DNA of 64,000 bases, taken from positions 1-64,000 of the forward strand of contig JAEUTA010000026.1 of NCBI GenBank assembly GCA_016788205.1. The letters are read 5' to 3'. Below the pieces are notes generated by a model. That model saw nothing but the letters and a program-made list of their open reading frames with translations. It was not told where the DNA came from and made no database searches. Source of the DNA: Flavobacteriales bacterium (GTDB taxonomy: Bacteria > Bacteroidota > Bacteroidia > Flavobacteriales_F > PHOS-HE28). The position numbers were made by a program, and so were the translations under genes. This document shows positions 18,160 through 26,614 of this stretch, in pieces (the first letter of the stretch is position 1; every line of letters begins with the position of its first letter).

Positions 18160-19419
18160 CTACTTTGCTTTGGTCACGTAACGGGCCGTGGCGCGGCTCC
18201 GCTGTTCGATCAGGATGCGCTTGCCTTCCGTGAGCTGGCTCAGCGTCGGCTCATCGAAGTGGCGAACGGTGAGCAACTCACAACCTTCGTTGTACAGCAC
18301 TTCGTACTCGTTCCGCAACTCCTCGATCAGCGCACGTGATCGCGGTGTATCCTCTATTGCCACCGTGAATGCTACGGCGCTGTTCTGCATCAGATCGATG
18401 CGCACATTCCGTCGGGCGAAGAGCTTGAAGATGCCGCCCAGGTTCTCTTCCACAATGAAGCTGAGGTCGCGCGGAGTGATGCTCACAAGGAGCTGGTTCG
18501 GCTTTACGATGAACGACGGGATCAGCGTGTCGTGGTCCGTGGCTTCACTGATGGTGCTGCCCGGTGCACTGAGATCGATGAACGAACGCACGTACAATGG
18601 GATGTGCTTGCGCTGCAACGGCTGCAAGGTGCGCGGGTGGATCACGCTGGCACCGAAATAGCTGAGCTCGATCGCCTCCTTGTAGCTGATGTGCTCCAGC
18701 AGTCGGGTGTTCGGGAAACGCTTGGGATCCGCGTTGAACATGCCGGGAACGTCCTTCCAGATGGTAACGCTTTCCGCATCCAAGGCATAGGCGAAGATGG
18801 CGGCGCTGAAGTCGGAACCTTCGCGGCCGAGCGTGGTGGTATCGCCATCCTCCGTGCGACCGATGAAGCCTTGTGTGACGATGCGGTGCGGCAAGTGATC
18901 GAACGAGGGCAGGTACTTCTCGCAGTTGTACTCGAGCATCTCCCACTTCACATTGGCCGCGCGGTGACGGTCGTCGGTAGTGATGATGGTGCGGGCGTCC
19001 ACCCATTTGTTACCGATGCCAGCAGCGTTCAAATAGGCACTCACGATGATGGTGCTCCACAATTCCCCGAACGCAACGAACTGGTCGTAGTAATGATCCA
19101 CGTCCAAGGAAACCGGTTGCTTCAACTGCGACCGCAACGCATGGAACTGATCCTCCAAAGCCGTTCGAGCGCCCGCGTCTTCCGGTGCCACTTCACGCAG
19201 CACCGCGAAATGCTGCTGTTCCAGTTCGGCCACCTTCGCCAAAGCATCCCGCCCATCGGCATAGGCCCACACCACCTCTTCCAAGGCGTTGGTGGTCTTG
19301 CCCATGGCGCTCACCACGATCAACAGATCATCCAATGCGAAGTGCTTGAGCACCCCGGCGACGTTCCGCACCCCAGCGGCATCCTTGACACTGGCCCCCC
19401 CGAACTTGAAGACTTTCAT
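18160..19419 (-). CDS. Aspartate kinase
   Basis: A 419-residue aspartokinase, which phosphorylates aspartate as the first step toward threonine, methionine and lysine. The N-terminal motif KFGGASV is at residues 4-10, and the substrate/nucleotide region TTLGREGSDFSAAIFA lies mid-protein. The last roughly 110 residues are the ACT-type regulatory region. It is monofunctional but sits directly after homoserine dehydrogenase with an ATGA overlap, like a split ThrA/MetL. Placed third behind a SAM riboswitch, it should be repressed when SAM is plentiful. Which amino acids inhibit it cannot be read from sequence. Confidence 0.92.
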   Translation of the reverse strand: MKVFKFGGASVKDAAGVRNVAGVLKHFALDDLLIVVSAMGKTTNALEEVVWAYADGRDALAKVAELEQQHFAVLREVAPEDAGARTALEDQFHALRSQLKQPVSLDVDHYYDQFVAFGELWSTIIVSAYLNAAGIGNKWVDARTIITTDDRHRAANVKWEMLEYNCEKYLPSFDHLPHRIVTQGFIGRTEDGDTTTLGREGSDFSAAIFAYALDAESVTIWKDVPGMFNADPKRFPNTRLLEHISYKEAIELSYFGASVIHPRTLQPLQRKHIPLYVRSFIDLSAPGSTISEATDHDTLIPSFIVKPNQLLVSITPRDLSFIVEENLGGIFKLFARRNVRIDLMQNSAVAFTVAIEDTPRSRALIEELRNEYEVLYNEGCELLTVRHFDEPTLSQLTEGKRILIEQRSRATARYVTKAK

Positions 19420-20627
19420 TCCCCCCCAATTGAATTTGCGGCGCGAAGATGCGGAAGAGCGATCACTTGGAAACCATCGCGCCCTTCGCCGATGATCCCA
19501 GCGAGCTCCTCAAGCGCGATCATACCCTCCACCTGAAGGCTGGTATCGTTGAGTCCGACGGTCTTGACGGTATCGAAACGCGCGAGCACCTCCTGATGGG
19601 TCACGGGCAAACGCAGGTAGATGTTCAGCCTCTTGCCAGAAAGGTTCGATCCTGGCGCGTGTTCGTTCACTTTCTCGTAGGCATATGCACCGCCCTGAAC
19701 GAGCCGTTGAACATCGCTCAACACAGCGAGCCCGGTGGGTAGACGGCCCGCACCCTTGCCTTGCAGGACGTGTTCACCGGAATGCGTGCCGACGATGCGC
19801 ACCGCATTGTATTCGTTGCGCACATGCGCGAAGGCATCCTCACGCGGAACGAACGTGGGAAGAACATGTGCTGTGATGGTTCCGTTCGTCAATTCAGCTC
19901 TGGCGATGGACCGGATCGTCCAACCTGCAGCTCGTGCGTAGTCGAGATCATCCTTGTTCACATGCTGAATACCGAAGCGATGGATCAGCGAAGGCTTCAC
20001 CACCGTGCCGAACGCGTGTGCCAGGAGGATGGTGAGTTTGTAGCGGGCATCGTCACCGCGCAGATCGGATGTGGGATCACTCTCCGCGAATCCGTTCTGC
20101 TGTGCAAGCCGAAGCGCCTCTTGGGGTGAACGCCCTTCCTCCACCTGCGTGAGGATGCAGTTCGTGGTACCGTTCAGGATACCCTCGATGCGTTCAACGC
20201 GTTCACCGCTGAAGTGGGTCTCCAAGGCGTTGAGTACCGGAATGCTCGCGGCACACGAGGCCTCGTACAGCAGTGCTCGACCGGTCGATCGTTGAAGCGC
20301 GATCAACTCCCCGAGGTTCTCCGCCACGACTTTCTTGCTCGCGGTGATCACGTTGCGCCCGGAGAGCAACGCTTTCCGGATCACGTCCAACGCGAGGTCG
20401 GGATCATTCGTGAGCTCGACGACCGTGCTCACCTGGTCGTCCGTAAGGATGTCCAGCGCCTCGTAGGTCAGGCGTGCGGAACCGATCTCCCGGGAACGTT
20501 CACGGTCCTTCACGCACACGTGTTTCACATGGGCGGCCGTTCCTCTGTGGGCGTTGAGCAGTTCCAAAAAGCCCTGGCCCACGCAGCCGTTCCCGAAGGT
20601 GCCGATGGTCAATGGTGTCTTGCTCAT
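19416..20627 (-). CDS. hom: Homoserine dehydrogenase
   Basis: A 403-residue NAD(P)-dependent enzyme that reduces aspartate semialdehyde to homoserine. The nucleotide-binding motif GTFGNGCVGQG is at about 8-18. The catalytic core includes a segment LNGTTNCILTQVEEG and the following SDPTSDLRGDDARYKL. A degenerate ACT-like end, from about LNIYLRLPV onward, is present. It lies three bases after the trans-sulfuration gene and overlaps aspartate kinase by four bases. Together these genes supply and use homoserine under the SAM riboswitch. The aspartate semialdehyde dehydrogenase and homoserine acyltransferase genes are not in the window. Confidence 0.93.
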   Translation of the reverse strand: MSKTPLTIGTFGNGCVGQGFLELLNAHRGTAAHVKHVCVKDRERSREIGSARLTYEALDILTDDQVSTVVELTNDPDLALDVIRKALLSGRNVITASKKVVAENLGELIALQRSTGRALLYEASCAASIPVLNALETHFSGERVERIEGILNGTTNCILTQVEEGRSPQEALRLAQQNGFAESDPTSDLRGDDARYKLTILLAHAFGTVVKPSLIHRFGIQHVNKDDLDYARAAGWTIRSIARAELTNGTITAHVLPTFVPREDAFAHVRNEYNAVRIVGTHSGEHVLQGKGAGRLPTGLAVLSDVQRLVQGGAYAYEKVNEHAPGSNLSGKRLNIYLRLPVTHQEVLARFDTVKTVGLNDTSLQVEGMIALEELAGIIGEGRDGFQVIALPHLRAANSIGGE

Positions 20628-20630
20628 GGC

Positions 20631-21842
20631 TCAGGCGATGGCTTGTTCGGTGATCGACTCCTTCACTTGCGCGAGGGCCTGTTCCAGATCCGCGATCAGG
20701 TCATCGGGATGCTCCAGGCCGATGCTCACGCGCACCAGACTGTCGTTGATGCCTGCGGCGATGCGTGCTGATCGCGGGACTGAAGCATGCGTCATCTTCG
20801 ACGGTACGCACAGCAGGCTCTTCGGCCCACCCAGGCTTTCGGCCAAGGTGATCAGCTGAACGTGACCGACCAGATCCACCGCGTTCTCTTCCCGATCATC
20901 CTTCAACCAGAAACTGAGCACGCCACCGAACGCGCCTTTGCCATGCGAAGCGATGGTTTCCTGTTGTGACCGGCTCAACTGGCTGCGGGCCACGAGATGC
21001 CCGGGATGCGCGCGCAGGCCGGGATAGTTCACGCCGCCTACATCGGGATGTTGTTCCAGGAACTCCGCCACACGCTGCGCACTGGTGCTGATGCGCTCGT
21101 AGCGGATGCTCAACGTTTGCACGCCGCGGATCGCCAACCAGCTATCCTGCGGACCAAGTACGGCCCCGGTCGCGTTCTGGATGTACTTGATCCGCTGTCC
21201 GAGTTCTGGATCCTTCACCACGATGCCGCCACCGATCACATCGCTGTGGCCAGCGATGTACTTGGTGATGCTGTGCAGGACGATGTCCGCACCGAGCGAC
21301 AACGGGTGCTGTGCGACCGGTGAGCAGAACGTGTTGTCAACGAGCAACAACGCTCCAGCGGCTTTCGTGATCGAAGCGATCGCTTTGATGTCGCTGATCT
21401 TCAACGTGGGATTGGTCGGTGTCTCCAACCACACCAGCCTGGTCTTTTCGGTGATCGCCTCCAGCACATTGGCGGGATCGCTCGTGTCCACGTGCTTAAC
21501 GGTGATGCCAAGCCGGTTGTAGATCGTGTGCAACGCGCGGTACGTACCGCCGTAGATATCATCCACAGCGATGATCTCATCACCGGAGCTCAACAGCTTC
21601 AACACCGCATCCACTGCGGCCAATCCGCTGCTGAACGCGATTCCTTGTGTACCGCCTTCGAGTTCGGCGAGCAGTTGTTCGAACGCGGCGCGGGTGGGAT
21701 TGTTGGTGCGGCTGTAATCGAAGCCTTTGTTGATGCCGGGCGCTTCCTGCTCGAAGGTGCTGGTCTGGTAGATGGGCACGGATACTGCGCCCGTAAGCGG
21801 ATCGTGCGGAAGGGTGTGAAGAATGCGGGTCTCGGTTCTCAT
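20631..21842 (-). CDS. PLP-dependent trans-sulfuration enzyme (cystathionine gamma-synthase/lyase or OAH sulfhydrylase family)
   Basis: A 403-residue Cys/Met metabolism PLP enzyme. The PLP lysine is Lys194 in SITKYIAGHSD, the cofactor phosphate is held by YSRTNNPTR (43-51), and the Asp partner is in LLLVDNTF. It either joins acyl-homoserine with cysteine or sulfide, or cleaves cystathionine. The riboswitch favours a methionine-synthesis role, but the exact reaction cannot be settled by eye. The start is ATG 21842, giving MRTETRILHT. The open frame upstream runs into a hairpin leader. An inverted repeat (21843-21909) overlaps the ribosome-binding region and abuts the ATG. Confidence 0.88.
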   Translation of the reverse strand: MRTETRILHTLPHDPLTGAVSVPIYQTSTFEQEAPGINKGFDYSRTNNPTRAAFEQLLAELEGGTQGIAFSSGLAAVDAVLKLLSSGDEIIAVDDIYGGTYRALHTIYNRLGITVKHVDTSDPANVLEAITEKTRLVWLETPTNPTLKISDIKAIASITKAAGALLLVDNTFCSPVAQHPLSLGADIVLHSITKYIAGHSDVIGGGIVVKDPELGQRIKYIQNATGAVLGPQDSWLAIRGVQTLSIRYERISTSAQRVAEFLEQHPDVGGVNYPGLRAHPGHLVARSQLSRSQQETIASHGKGAFGGVLSFWLKDDREENAVDLVGHVQLITLAESLGGPKSLLCVPSKMTHASVPRSARIAAGINDSLVRVSIGLEHPDDLIADLEQALAQVKESITEQAIA

Positions 21843-21909
21843 GGCTTTTCTGGTTGTTGATTGTCGGTTATCAGTTGTCGGGCGATGACAACACAACACC
21901 AGAAAAGCC
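21843..21909 (-). repeat. Heptamer-repeat hairpin at the start of the trans-sulfuration gene
   Basis: Outer arms of 12 bases (21843-21854 with 21898-21909) and an inner pair GTTGTC/GACAAC (21874-21879 with 21887-21892) enclose a seven-base loop. Between 21854 and 21881 the plus strand runs in perfect heptamers: TTGTTGA, TTGTCGG, TTATCAG, TTGTCGG. On the mRNA the 3' arm ends directly at the ATG, so folding would hide the ribosome-binding site. Confidence 0.7.
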
Positions 21910-21925
21910 TCCGCAGGGACCGCCG

Positions 21926-21969
21926 CAAAAAGCGAACGGTCCCTACGGATAAGCCGATAGGGACCGTTC
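21926..21969 (-). terminator. Riboswitch-controlled intrinsic terminator
   Basis: On the minus strand a perfect 12-base stem (21958-21969 with 21934-21945) and a 12-base loop are followed by a run of five T at 21927-21931. It lies 16 bases after the SAM riboswitch. Its loop contains CTTATC, able to pair with the 3' strand GATAAG of the riboswitch P1 helix, which would give an anti-terminator. A further copy of the stem sequence at 21911-21922 (11 of 12 bases) could form a second, competing hairpin. Confidence 0.85.
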
Positions 21970-21984
21970 AAGGTCTTTGATCGT

Positions 21985-22085
21985 CTTATCTATCCTCGTT
22001 ACCGAGGCAGGAGTTGGCACCGCTGCTCTTTCGAGCCGGTTGCCAAGGTTTCACAGGGCCTGAACCCTCCACCTTTCTGGATAAG
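21985..22085 (-). ncRNA. SAM-I (S-box) riboswitch
   Basis: The minus strand matches the SAM-I core. P1 strands are CTTATC (22085-22080) and GATAAG (21990-21985). The conserved segments are AGGTGGAGGG, GGCCCTGTGAAACC, GGCAACC and GGTGCCAACTCCTGC, in the right order and spacing. SAM binding stabilises P1, freeing the terminator at 21926-21969, so the operon should be off when SAM is abundant. It lies between a TAnnTTTG promoter and the trans-sulfuration, homoserine dehydrogenase and aspartate kinase genes. Confidence 0.95.
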
Positions 22086-22109
22086 TGCTGTCTTGGAAAG
22101 AACGTGCCG

Positions 22110-22143
22110 CAAAGCTACGGTGCAAGCGCACCACATTTCCAAA
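22110..22143 (-). promoter_or_regulatory. Promoter of the SAM-riboswitch operon
   Basis: On the minus strand TAGCTTTG (22117-22110) is a perfect -7 element. A TTTG at 22143-22140 lies 22 bases upstream, slightly further than the usual 19-21. The predicted start, near 22103, is just ahead of the riboswitch. The -33 sits inside a palindrome with arms ACATTT/AAATGT (22133-22146) that could be an operator. Confidence 0.65.
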
Positions 22144-22186
22144 TGTCCTGATCACTTTCTTCGGAAACCCACGCCGATCAAGGCAT

Positions 22187-22666
22187 TCAGCGCTCCGCCG
22201 CCAACACCTGCAACTGCGTGCGTTCCAACGAGGCGTTGCGCCACTCGTCCGAATACGACGCTCCGAAACGGTCGTAGAAGCGCATCGCGTCCGTGTTCCA
22301 GTCCAACACCTGCCAAAGCATGCCGCTGTACCCCTGCTCGACCGCATAGCTCGCACACGTCAAGAAAAGTCGCTCTCCGATCCGGTGCCCACGCGCAGCC
22401 TCCGTCACCACGATGTCCTCCAAATAAAGCCGACGTCCTTTCCACGTGCTGTAGCGTTCGTAGCAGACGGCGATGCCGAGGATGGCGCCTTCATCCTCAG
22501 CGACCCAACCGACCCATACCGGCTGCGGCCCGAAACCGGCATCGTGCATTTCCGCCTCGGTGACCGTGACCGCTTCGGGAGCTCTCTCGAAGAGCGCCAA
22601 CTCCCTGACCAGCTCCAACATGCGTGGCACATCACGGGCTTCGGCGCGGCGGATGACAACGTTCAT
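22187..22666 (-). CDS. GNAT family N-acetyltransferase
   Basis: A 159-residue GCN5-related acetyltransferase. It starts MNVVIRRAEARDVPRMLEL. The acetyl-CoA-binding motif A is in the segment LEDIVVTEAARGHRIGERL (pattern R-G-x-x-I-G), followed by LDWNTDAMRFYDRFG of motif B. The family layout resembles diamine/thialysine-type acetyltransferases, but the substrate is not predictable here. The start is ATG 22666; the open frame further upstream is antisense to fbp. It lies upstream of the riboswitch promoter on the same strand, with its own transcription unclear. Confidence 0.88.
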   Translation of the reverse strand: MNVVIRRAEARDVPRMLELVRELALFERAPEAVTVTEAEMHDAGFGPQPVWVGWVAEDEGAILGIAVCYERYSTWKGRRLYLEDIVVTEAARGHRIGERLFLTCASYAVEQGYSGMLWQVLDWNTDAMRFYDRFGASYSDEWRNASLERTQLQVLAAER

Positions 22667-22700
22667 GGCACAAATGAACGGTTGAACGATCTTTGTCCGA

Positions 22701-22738
22701 GCATCAGCACATCCGCTGATCCGCACATCAGCTAATCG
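22701..22738. repeat. Octamer short-word repeat upstream of fbp
   Basis: The stretch reads in eight-base words: GCACATCC, GCTGATCC, GCACATCA, GCTAATCG (22707-22738), preceded by a partial GCATCA. It fills the gap between a -7-like GATCTTTG (22688-22695) and the fbp start, so it would be the mRNA leader. Confidence 0.55.
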
Positions 22739-22744
22739 TCTTCC

Positions 22745-23707
22745 ATGGCCGACATCAAGACCCTTTCCGAGTTCATCGTTGAACGTCAGAGCGAATTCAC
22801 CGGTGCGTCGGGTGATCTGAGTTCGTTGCTTACCGCCTTCCGCCTGGCCGGCAAGATCATGAACCGCGAAGTGAACAAGGCGGGATTGATGGCTGACATC
22901 CTGGGCGCCCAGGGCACAGAGAATGTGCAGGGTGAAGCCCAGCAGAAACTGGACGTGTATGCCAACAACCTCTTCATCCGCATGATGAAGACACAAGGTG
23001 CCGTTTGCGCCGTGGCCAGCGAAGAGGACGACGACATCGTTCACTTCGACAACGGTGGCAAGTACGTTGTGACGATGGATCCGTTGGATGGCAGCAGCAA
23101 TATCGATGTGAACGTGAGCATCGGCACCATCTTCAGCATCTATAAACGCATCAGCACCGGGCCGAAAGCGACACTAGAGGACTTCCTGCAACCGGGCAGT
23201 GCACAAGTAGCCGCAGGCTACATCGTGTATGGCAGCAGCACCATGCTCGTGTACAGCACAGGCCACGGGGTGAATGGCTTCACACTCGATTCAAGCATCG
23301 GCACGTTCTGCCTGAGCCATCCGAACATGACCACGCCCGTCGAAGGCAAGATCTACTCGATCAACGAAGGCAACTGGTACGAGCTGAGCGACGGCGTGCG
23401 CAACTACATCGATGCCTGCAAGAAGAAGGCGATGAGCGCGCGCTACATCGGCAGCCTTGTGGCCGACTTCCATCGCAACCTGCTGAAGGGCGGAGTTTAC
23501 CTCTACCCCGGCACACAGAAAGCACCCAAAGGCAAATTGCGCCTGTTGTACGAGGCTAACCCGCTTGCCTTCCTTGCCGAACAGGCCGGTGGCGCTGCTA
23601 CCGACGGAACCACGCGCGTCCTGGACCTGAAGCCCACTGAGCTGCACCAACGTTGCCCGCTCTACATCGGCAGCAAGAACATGGTGGAGGCGGCGATGAA
23701 GGGCTGA
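22745..23707 (+). CDS. fbp: Fructose-1,6-bisphosphatase class I
   Basis: A 320-residue class I FBPase that removes the 1-phosphate of fructose 1,6-bisphosphate in gluconeogenesis. The metal-binding acidic residues are in ASEEDDD (91-97), and the signature DPLDGSSN is at 112-119. The C-terminal half, with [14 protein letters not shown] and the late acidic motif region, is complete. ATG 22745 gives [10 protein letters not shown]. It stands alone between a divergent GNAT gene and a T9SS protein gene; regulation would come from the leader with the octamer repeat. Confidence 0.95.
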   Translation: MADIKTLSEFIVERQSEFTGASGDLSSLLTAFRLAGKIMNREVNKAGLMADILGAQGTENVQGEAQQKLDVYANNLFIRMMKTQGAVCAVASEEDDDIVHFDNGGKYVVTMDPLDGSSNIDVNVSIGTIFSIYKRISTGPKATLEDFLQPGSAQVAAGYIVYGSSTMLVYSTGHGVNGFTLDSSIGTFCLSHPNMTTPVEGKIYSINEGNWYELSDGVRNYIDACKKKAMSARYIGSLVADFHRNLLKGGVYLYPGTQKAPKGKLRLLYEANPLAFLAEQAGGAATDGTTRVLDLKPTELHQRCPLYIGSKNMVEAAMKG

Positions 23708-23821
23708 TCCGTTCGGTAGCTGTGACCGCTGGCACCATTTCTGTTCCGGCGCACGTCTCTTTGCTGATCGAACCCGTTCGTGTCCGACGTGTACCGTAGT
23801 GACCAACATCGACCTCGACCC

Positions 23822-26077
23822 ATGAGATCATTCCTTACGCTCGTTCTGACCCTGTGCATGGCCCTGCTCCATGCACAATGGAAACTTACCACGCCCATCA
23901 AAACACTGAGCGAGATCGAGGATATCACCATGATCAGTGATGATCTGGGCTTCGCCATCGACCGGCCAAATGGTTCCATCCTTCGGACCTTCGATGGCGG
24001 CATCACCTGGGACCGGCGTATCTCCGGATTGACCGACAACCCCCAAGCCTTGTTCGCGTGGGACGCACAACGCGTGATCGTTGTGGGCGAGAGCGGCAGC
24101 CTGTATCGCAGCAACGATGGATTGACGACGATCACCGGTGGCGAGGTGAGCGAAGTGGCCGGTCACCTCAACTGTGTCTTCTTCGTGAACGACACGCTCG
24201 GTTGGGTGGGCACACAAAGCGGCAAGATCTACCGCAGCACCGATGGTGGCGATTCTTGGACGCAGATGCAGAGCGGCCTTTCCACCACCAATTACGTCAC
24301 CGCGATCCAATTCGTGGATACCCATACCGGGTACGCCAGTTGCTACGGCGGCGCCATGATGCTGAAAAGCACCGATGGCGGCCTTACCTGGCAGAGCGTC
24401 CAACCGGCAGGGCAGATCGTGCTGATGCGGGCGCTCCATTTCTACGATACACAGCTTGGCGTTGCTGTTGGCAGTGCCGGTGAAGTGATCCGCACAACGG
24501 ACGGCGGCGCAACCTGGGACTCCATCCCCACGAATTCCACCTACTCCATGGAAGATATGGCCGTACAAGGTGACGTGATAGTCGCTTGCGGCTGGTGGGG
24601 TCGTGTGTTGCGCAGCACGGACCGCGGATTGACGTGGACCGAACAGAGCCTGGTGAACGAACACTACAGCGTTGCCCTTACGCCAAGTGGTCGTGGCATG
24701 ATCGGAAGTACGGGGCGCATCTTCGGCACCGACGATATGGGCGAGACCTGGACACTGCTGCACCGCGGGACGGTTGGCGCCACGATGAACAAGATGAGCT
24801 TCGCCGATGCCGACACCGGCGTTGTGGCGGCGTGGACACAGACCGGTGCCATCGAAAGTGGCATGGTCCGCACTACGGATGGCGGCCGTACGTGGAAGGC
24901 ATCACCCGGTGGCGGTGGATTGGGTGTCCACATCCGCGCGGATGGTGTTGGTTGTCGCGGTGGAGGTAGCGGAAGCTTCTCGCGCACTAACGACCAGTTC
25001 GCAACCTCCATTCCCGGTACCGGACCTTCCGTGGCCATCCGCTGCGTATGGAGCTTGAACGCGACCACCCACATCGTAGCTGGGGGCTACGTCAACGGTG
25101 GCATCTACCGCACCACGAACAACGGCACCAGTTGGACCTACGTGTATGACCAAGGCAACGTGTATGACCTCTTCTTCGTGAACGATCAACTCGGTTTCGC
25201 GGTGGGCGAAGGCGGCTTCAGCGCACGCACCATGGATGGCGGCATCACCTGGGCGCCGATGAACGAGACCATGGGCAACGACCAGTTCAGCGTGTTCTTC
25301 TTCAACGCTGAACTGGGCTGGATGGTAGGTGCCACTTGCGGGGCGCGCACCACGGACGGCGGTGATTCTTGGGAACCGATGTGCGCCATACCGAGCTACT
25401 CCAAGTCCGTGTTCTTCACCAGCGCCGACACCGGTTACGTGGTGGGGCAATCCGGACAGACACTGCGGTCCACGGATGGTGGTGAGACCTGGGAGAACGT
25501 GCTACCGGAGATCCTCAACTTCACCGCAGGCGACGCGGCCTGGGTGGATGGCGCTATCGTGATGGGGGGAACGAGCGGCGATATCTATCGCGCCGAAGTC
25601 GCCTGCCCAACTACGGCCTTCACCCCGACCACCTACGAAGCGGACGGCTTGCTCTGCACGAATACAGGGGGTGCAGCGCAGTGGTACTTCAACGATGAAC
25701 CGATCCCTGATGGCGACACGCCTTGCATCAACCCGGAACTTGTCGGCAATTACCACGTGATCATGACCAATGAACTTGGCTGTGTATCACAACCATCGAC
25801 AACGGTGCAGGTGATCAATACCGGCATGGTACCCACAGGACCAACCACCACCGCCACGCTCTTCCCGAATCCTGCTGACCGCAGCGTCGTCATTGTGCGT
25901 TCGGTCGACACAACGGGAGAGTTGACCATCATGGACGCACAGGGCCGCGTCGCACTCACCGAACGGATCAGCGGGAAGAGCACCGTGCTGGATCTCTCCG
26001 CGCTGAAACCGGGTCTGTACCTCGTGCGGATCGCATGGGGCAGCGACGCTGAGACGCTCCGACTGGTCAAGGAATAG
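23822..26077 (+). CDS. Secreted YCF48/BNR-like propeller protein with T9SS sorting tail
   Basis: A 751-residue protein with a signal peptide (1-19, MRSFLTLVLTLCMALLHAQ). About a dozen repeats of the TDGGxTW type follow, from about residue 50 to 580, as in YCF48/BNR beta-propellers. A small Ig-like segment lies at about 595-670. The last about 75 residues form a type A T9SS sorting domain: LFPNPADRSVVI, then LKPGLYLVRI and a short basic end. It should be exported and attached to the cell surface. Family members are common in Bacteroidota and lack a known ligand. The start at 23822 is chosen because it gives the signal peptide. Confidence 0.88.
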   Translation: MRSFLTLVLTLCMALLHAQWKLTTPIKTLSEIEDITMISDDLGFAIDRPNGSILRTFDGGITWDRRISGLTDNPQALFAWDAQRVIVVGESGSLYRSNDGLTTITGGEVSEVAGHLNCVFFVNDTLGWVGTQSGKIYRSTDGGDSWTQMQSGLSTTNYVTAIQFVDTHTGYASCYGGAMMLKSTDGGLTWQSVQPAGQIVLMRALHFYDTQLGVAVGSAGEVIRTTDGGATWDSIPTNSTYSMEDMAVQGDVIVACGWWGRVLRSTDRGLTWTEQSLVNEHYSVALTPSGRGMIGSTGRIFGTDDMGETWTLLHRGTVGATMNKMSFADADTGVVAAWTQTGAIESGMVRTTDGGRTWKASPGGGGLGVHIRADGVGCRGGGSGSFSRTNDQFATSIPGTGPSVAIRCVWSLNATTHIVAGGYVNGGIYRTTNNGTSWTYVYDQGNVYDLFFVNDQLGFAVGEGGFSARTMDGGITWAPMNETMGNDQFSVFFFNAELGWMVGATCGARTTDGGDSWEPMCAIPSYSKSVFFTSADTGYVVGQSGQTLRSTDGGETWENVLPEILNFTAGDAAWVDGAIVMGGTSGDIYRAEVACPTTAFTPTTYEADGLLCTNTGGAAQWYFNDEPIPDGDTPCINPELVGNYHVIMTNELGCVSQPSTTVQVINTGMVPTGPTTTATLFPNPADRSVVIVRSVDTTGELTIMDAQGRVALTERISGKSTVLDLSALKPGLYLVRIAWGSDAETLRLVKE

Positions 26078-26144
26078 TCGAGCCGTGTTTCGCGTGGAGG
26101 CGTGGTCCGGATATTACCGGAACGTCTCTTCCGGGCAACGGCGC

Positions 26145-26174
26145 TTGCCATTGTCCCGGTTCTGTGCAACTTCG
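26145..26174 (+). promoter_or_regulatory. Possible promoter of the RidA-like gene
   Basis: TTG at 26145-26147, 19 bases of spacer, then CAACTTCG at 26167-26174. The -7 matches TAnnTTTG at six of eight positions, with the right spacing and distance to the ATG at 26210. Confidence 0.4.
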
Positions 26175-26209
26175 TGCCACCCCGATCACTAGCGCGGGGC
26201 CGAACGATC

Positions 26210-26593
26210 ATGAAGCGTACCATCCGCGCGGCGGAAGACAACTCCTCCGGAACGCCCTTCACCCCCGGGGTGGAAGTAGGTGGGTTCATTTTCATCAGCG
26301 GGCAGATCTGCCAGGTGTTCAACACCGTTACGCTCCGTAAGGAGAACGTGGCCGAGGAGACCAAACAGGTGATGGAGAACCTCGGTGCCGTATTGAAGGG
26401 CGCCGGGCTGGGTTATGAGCACCTCGTGAAGTGCACCATCTACATGACCAACCTGCAGCACTACGCTGAGCTGAACCGGATCTACCTCTCGTACTTCACC
26501 GCAGGCGATCCTCCCGCACGCGAGACCGTTGGCGTGAAAGACCTGCCACGCGGTGTCAACGTGATGATCAGCGCCATCGCCACACGCGGTTAA
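26210..26593 (+). CDS. RidA family deaminase-like protein
   Basis: A 127-residue YjgF/YER057c/UK114 family protein. RidA members hydrolyse reactive enamine/imine intermediates made by PLP enzymes. Family features are GGFIFISGQI near residue 25, an ARETVGVKDLPRG segment holding the conserved Arg, and a C-terminal strand VMISAIATRG. The start at 26210 gives MKRTIRAAED; the open frame upstream is not family-like. It precedes a DUF1697 gene by 21 bases, probably on one transcript. Confidence 0.9.
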   Translation: MKRTIRAAEDNSSGTPFTPGVEVGGFIFISGQICQVFNTVTLRKENVAEETKQVMENLGAVLKGAGLGYEHLVKCTIYMTNLQHYAELNRIYLSYFTAGDPPARETVGVKDLPRGVNVMISAIATRG

Positions 26594-26614
26594 ACACGTT
26601 CAGGTCCGCACGTC

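Noticed and set aside
21843..21909. CRISPR-like array from repeated short words
   Set aside because: Units are only 7-8 bases with no spacers of CRISPR length and no cas genes; the same holds for the stretches at 22701, 29133, 37565 and 55155.
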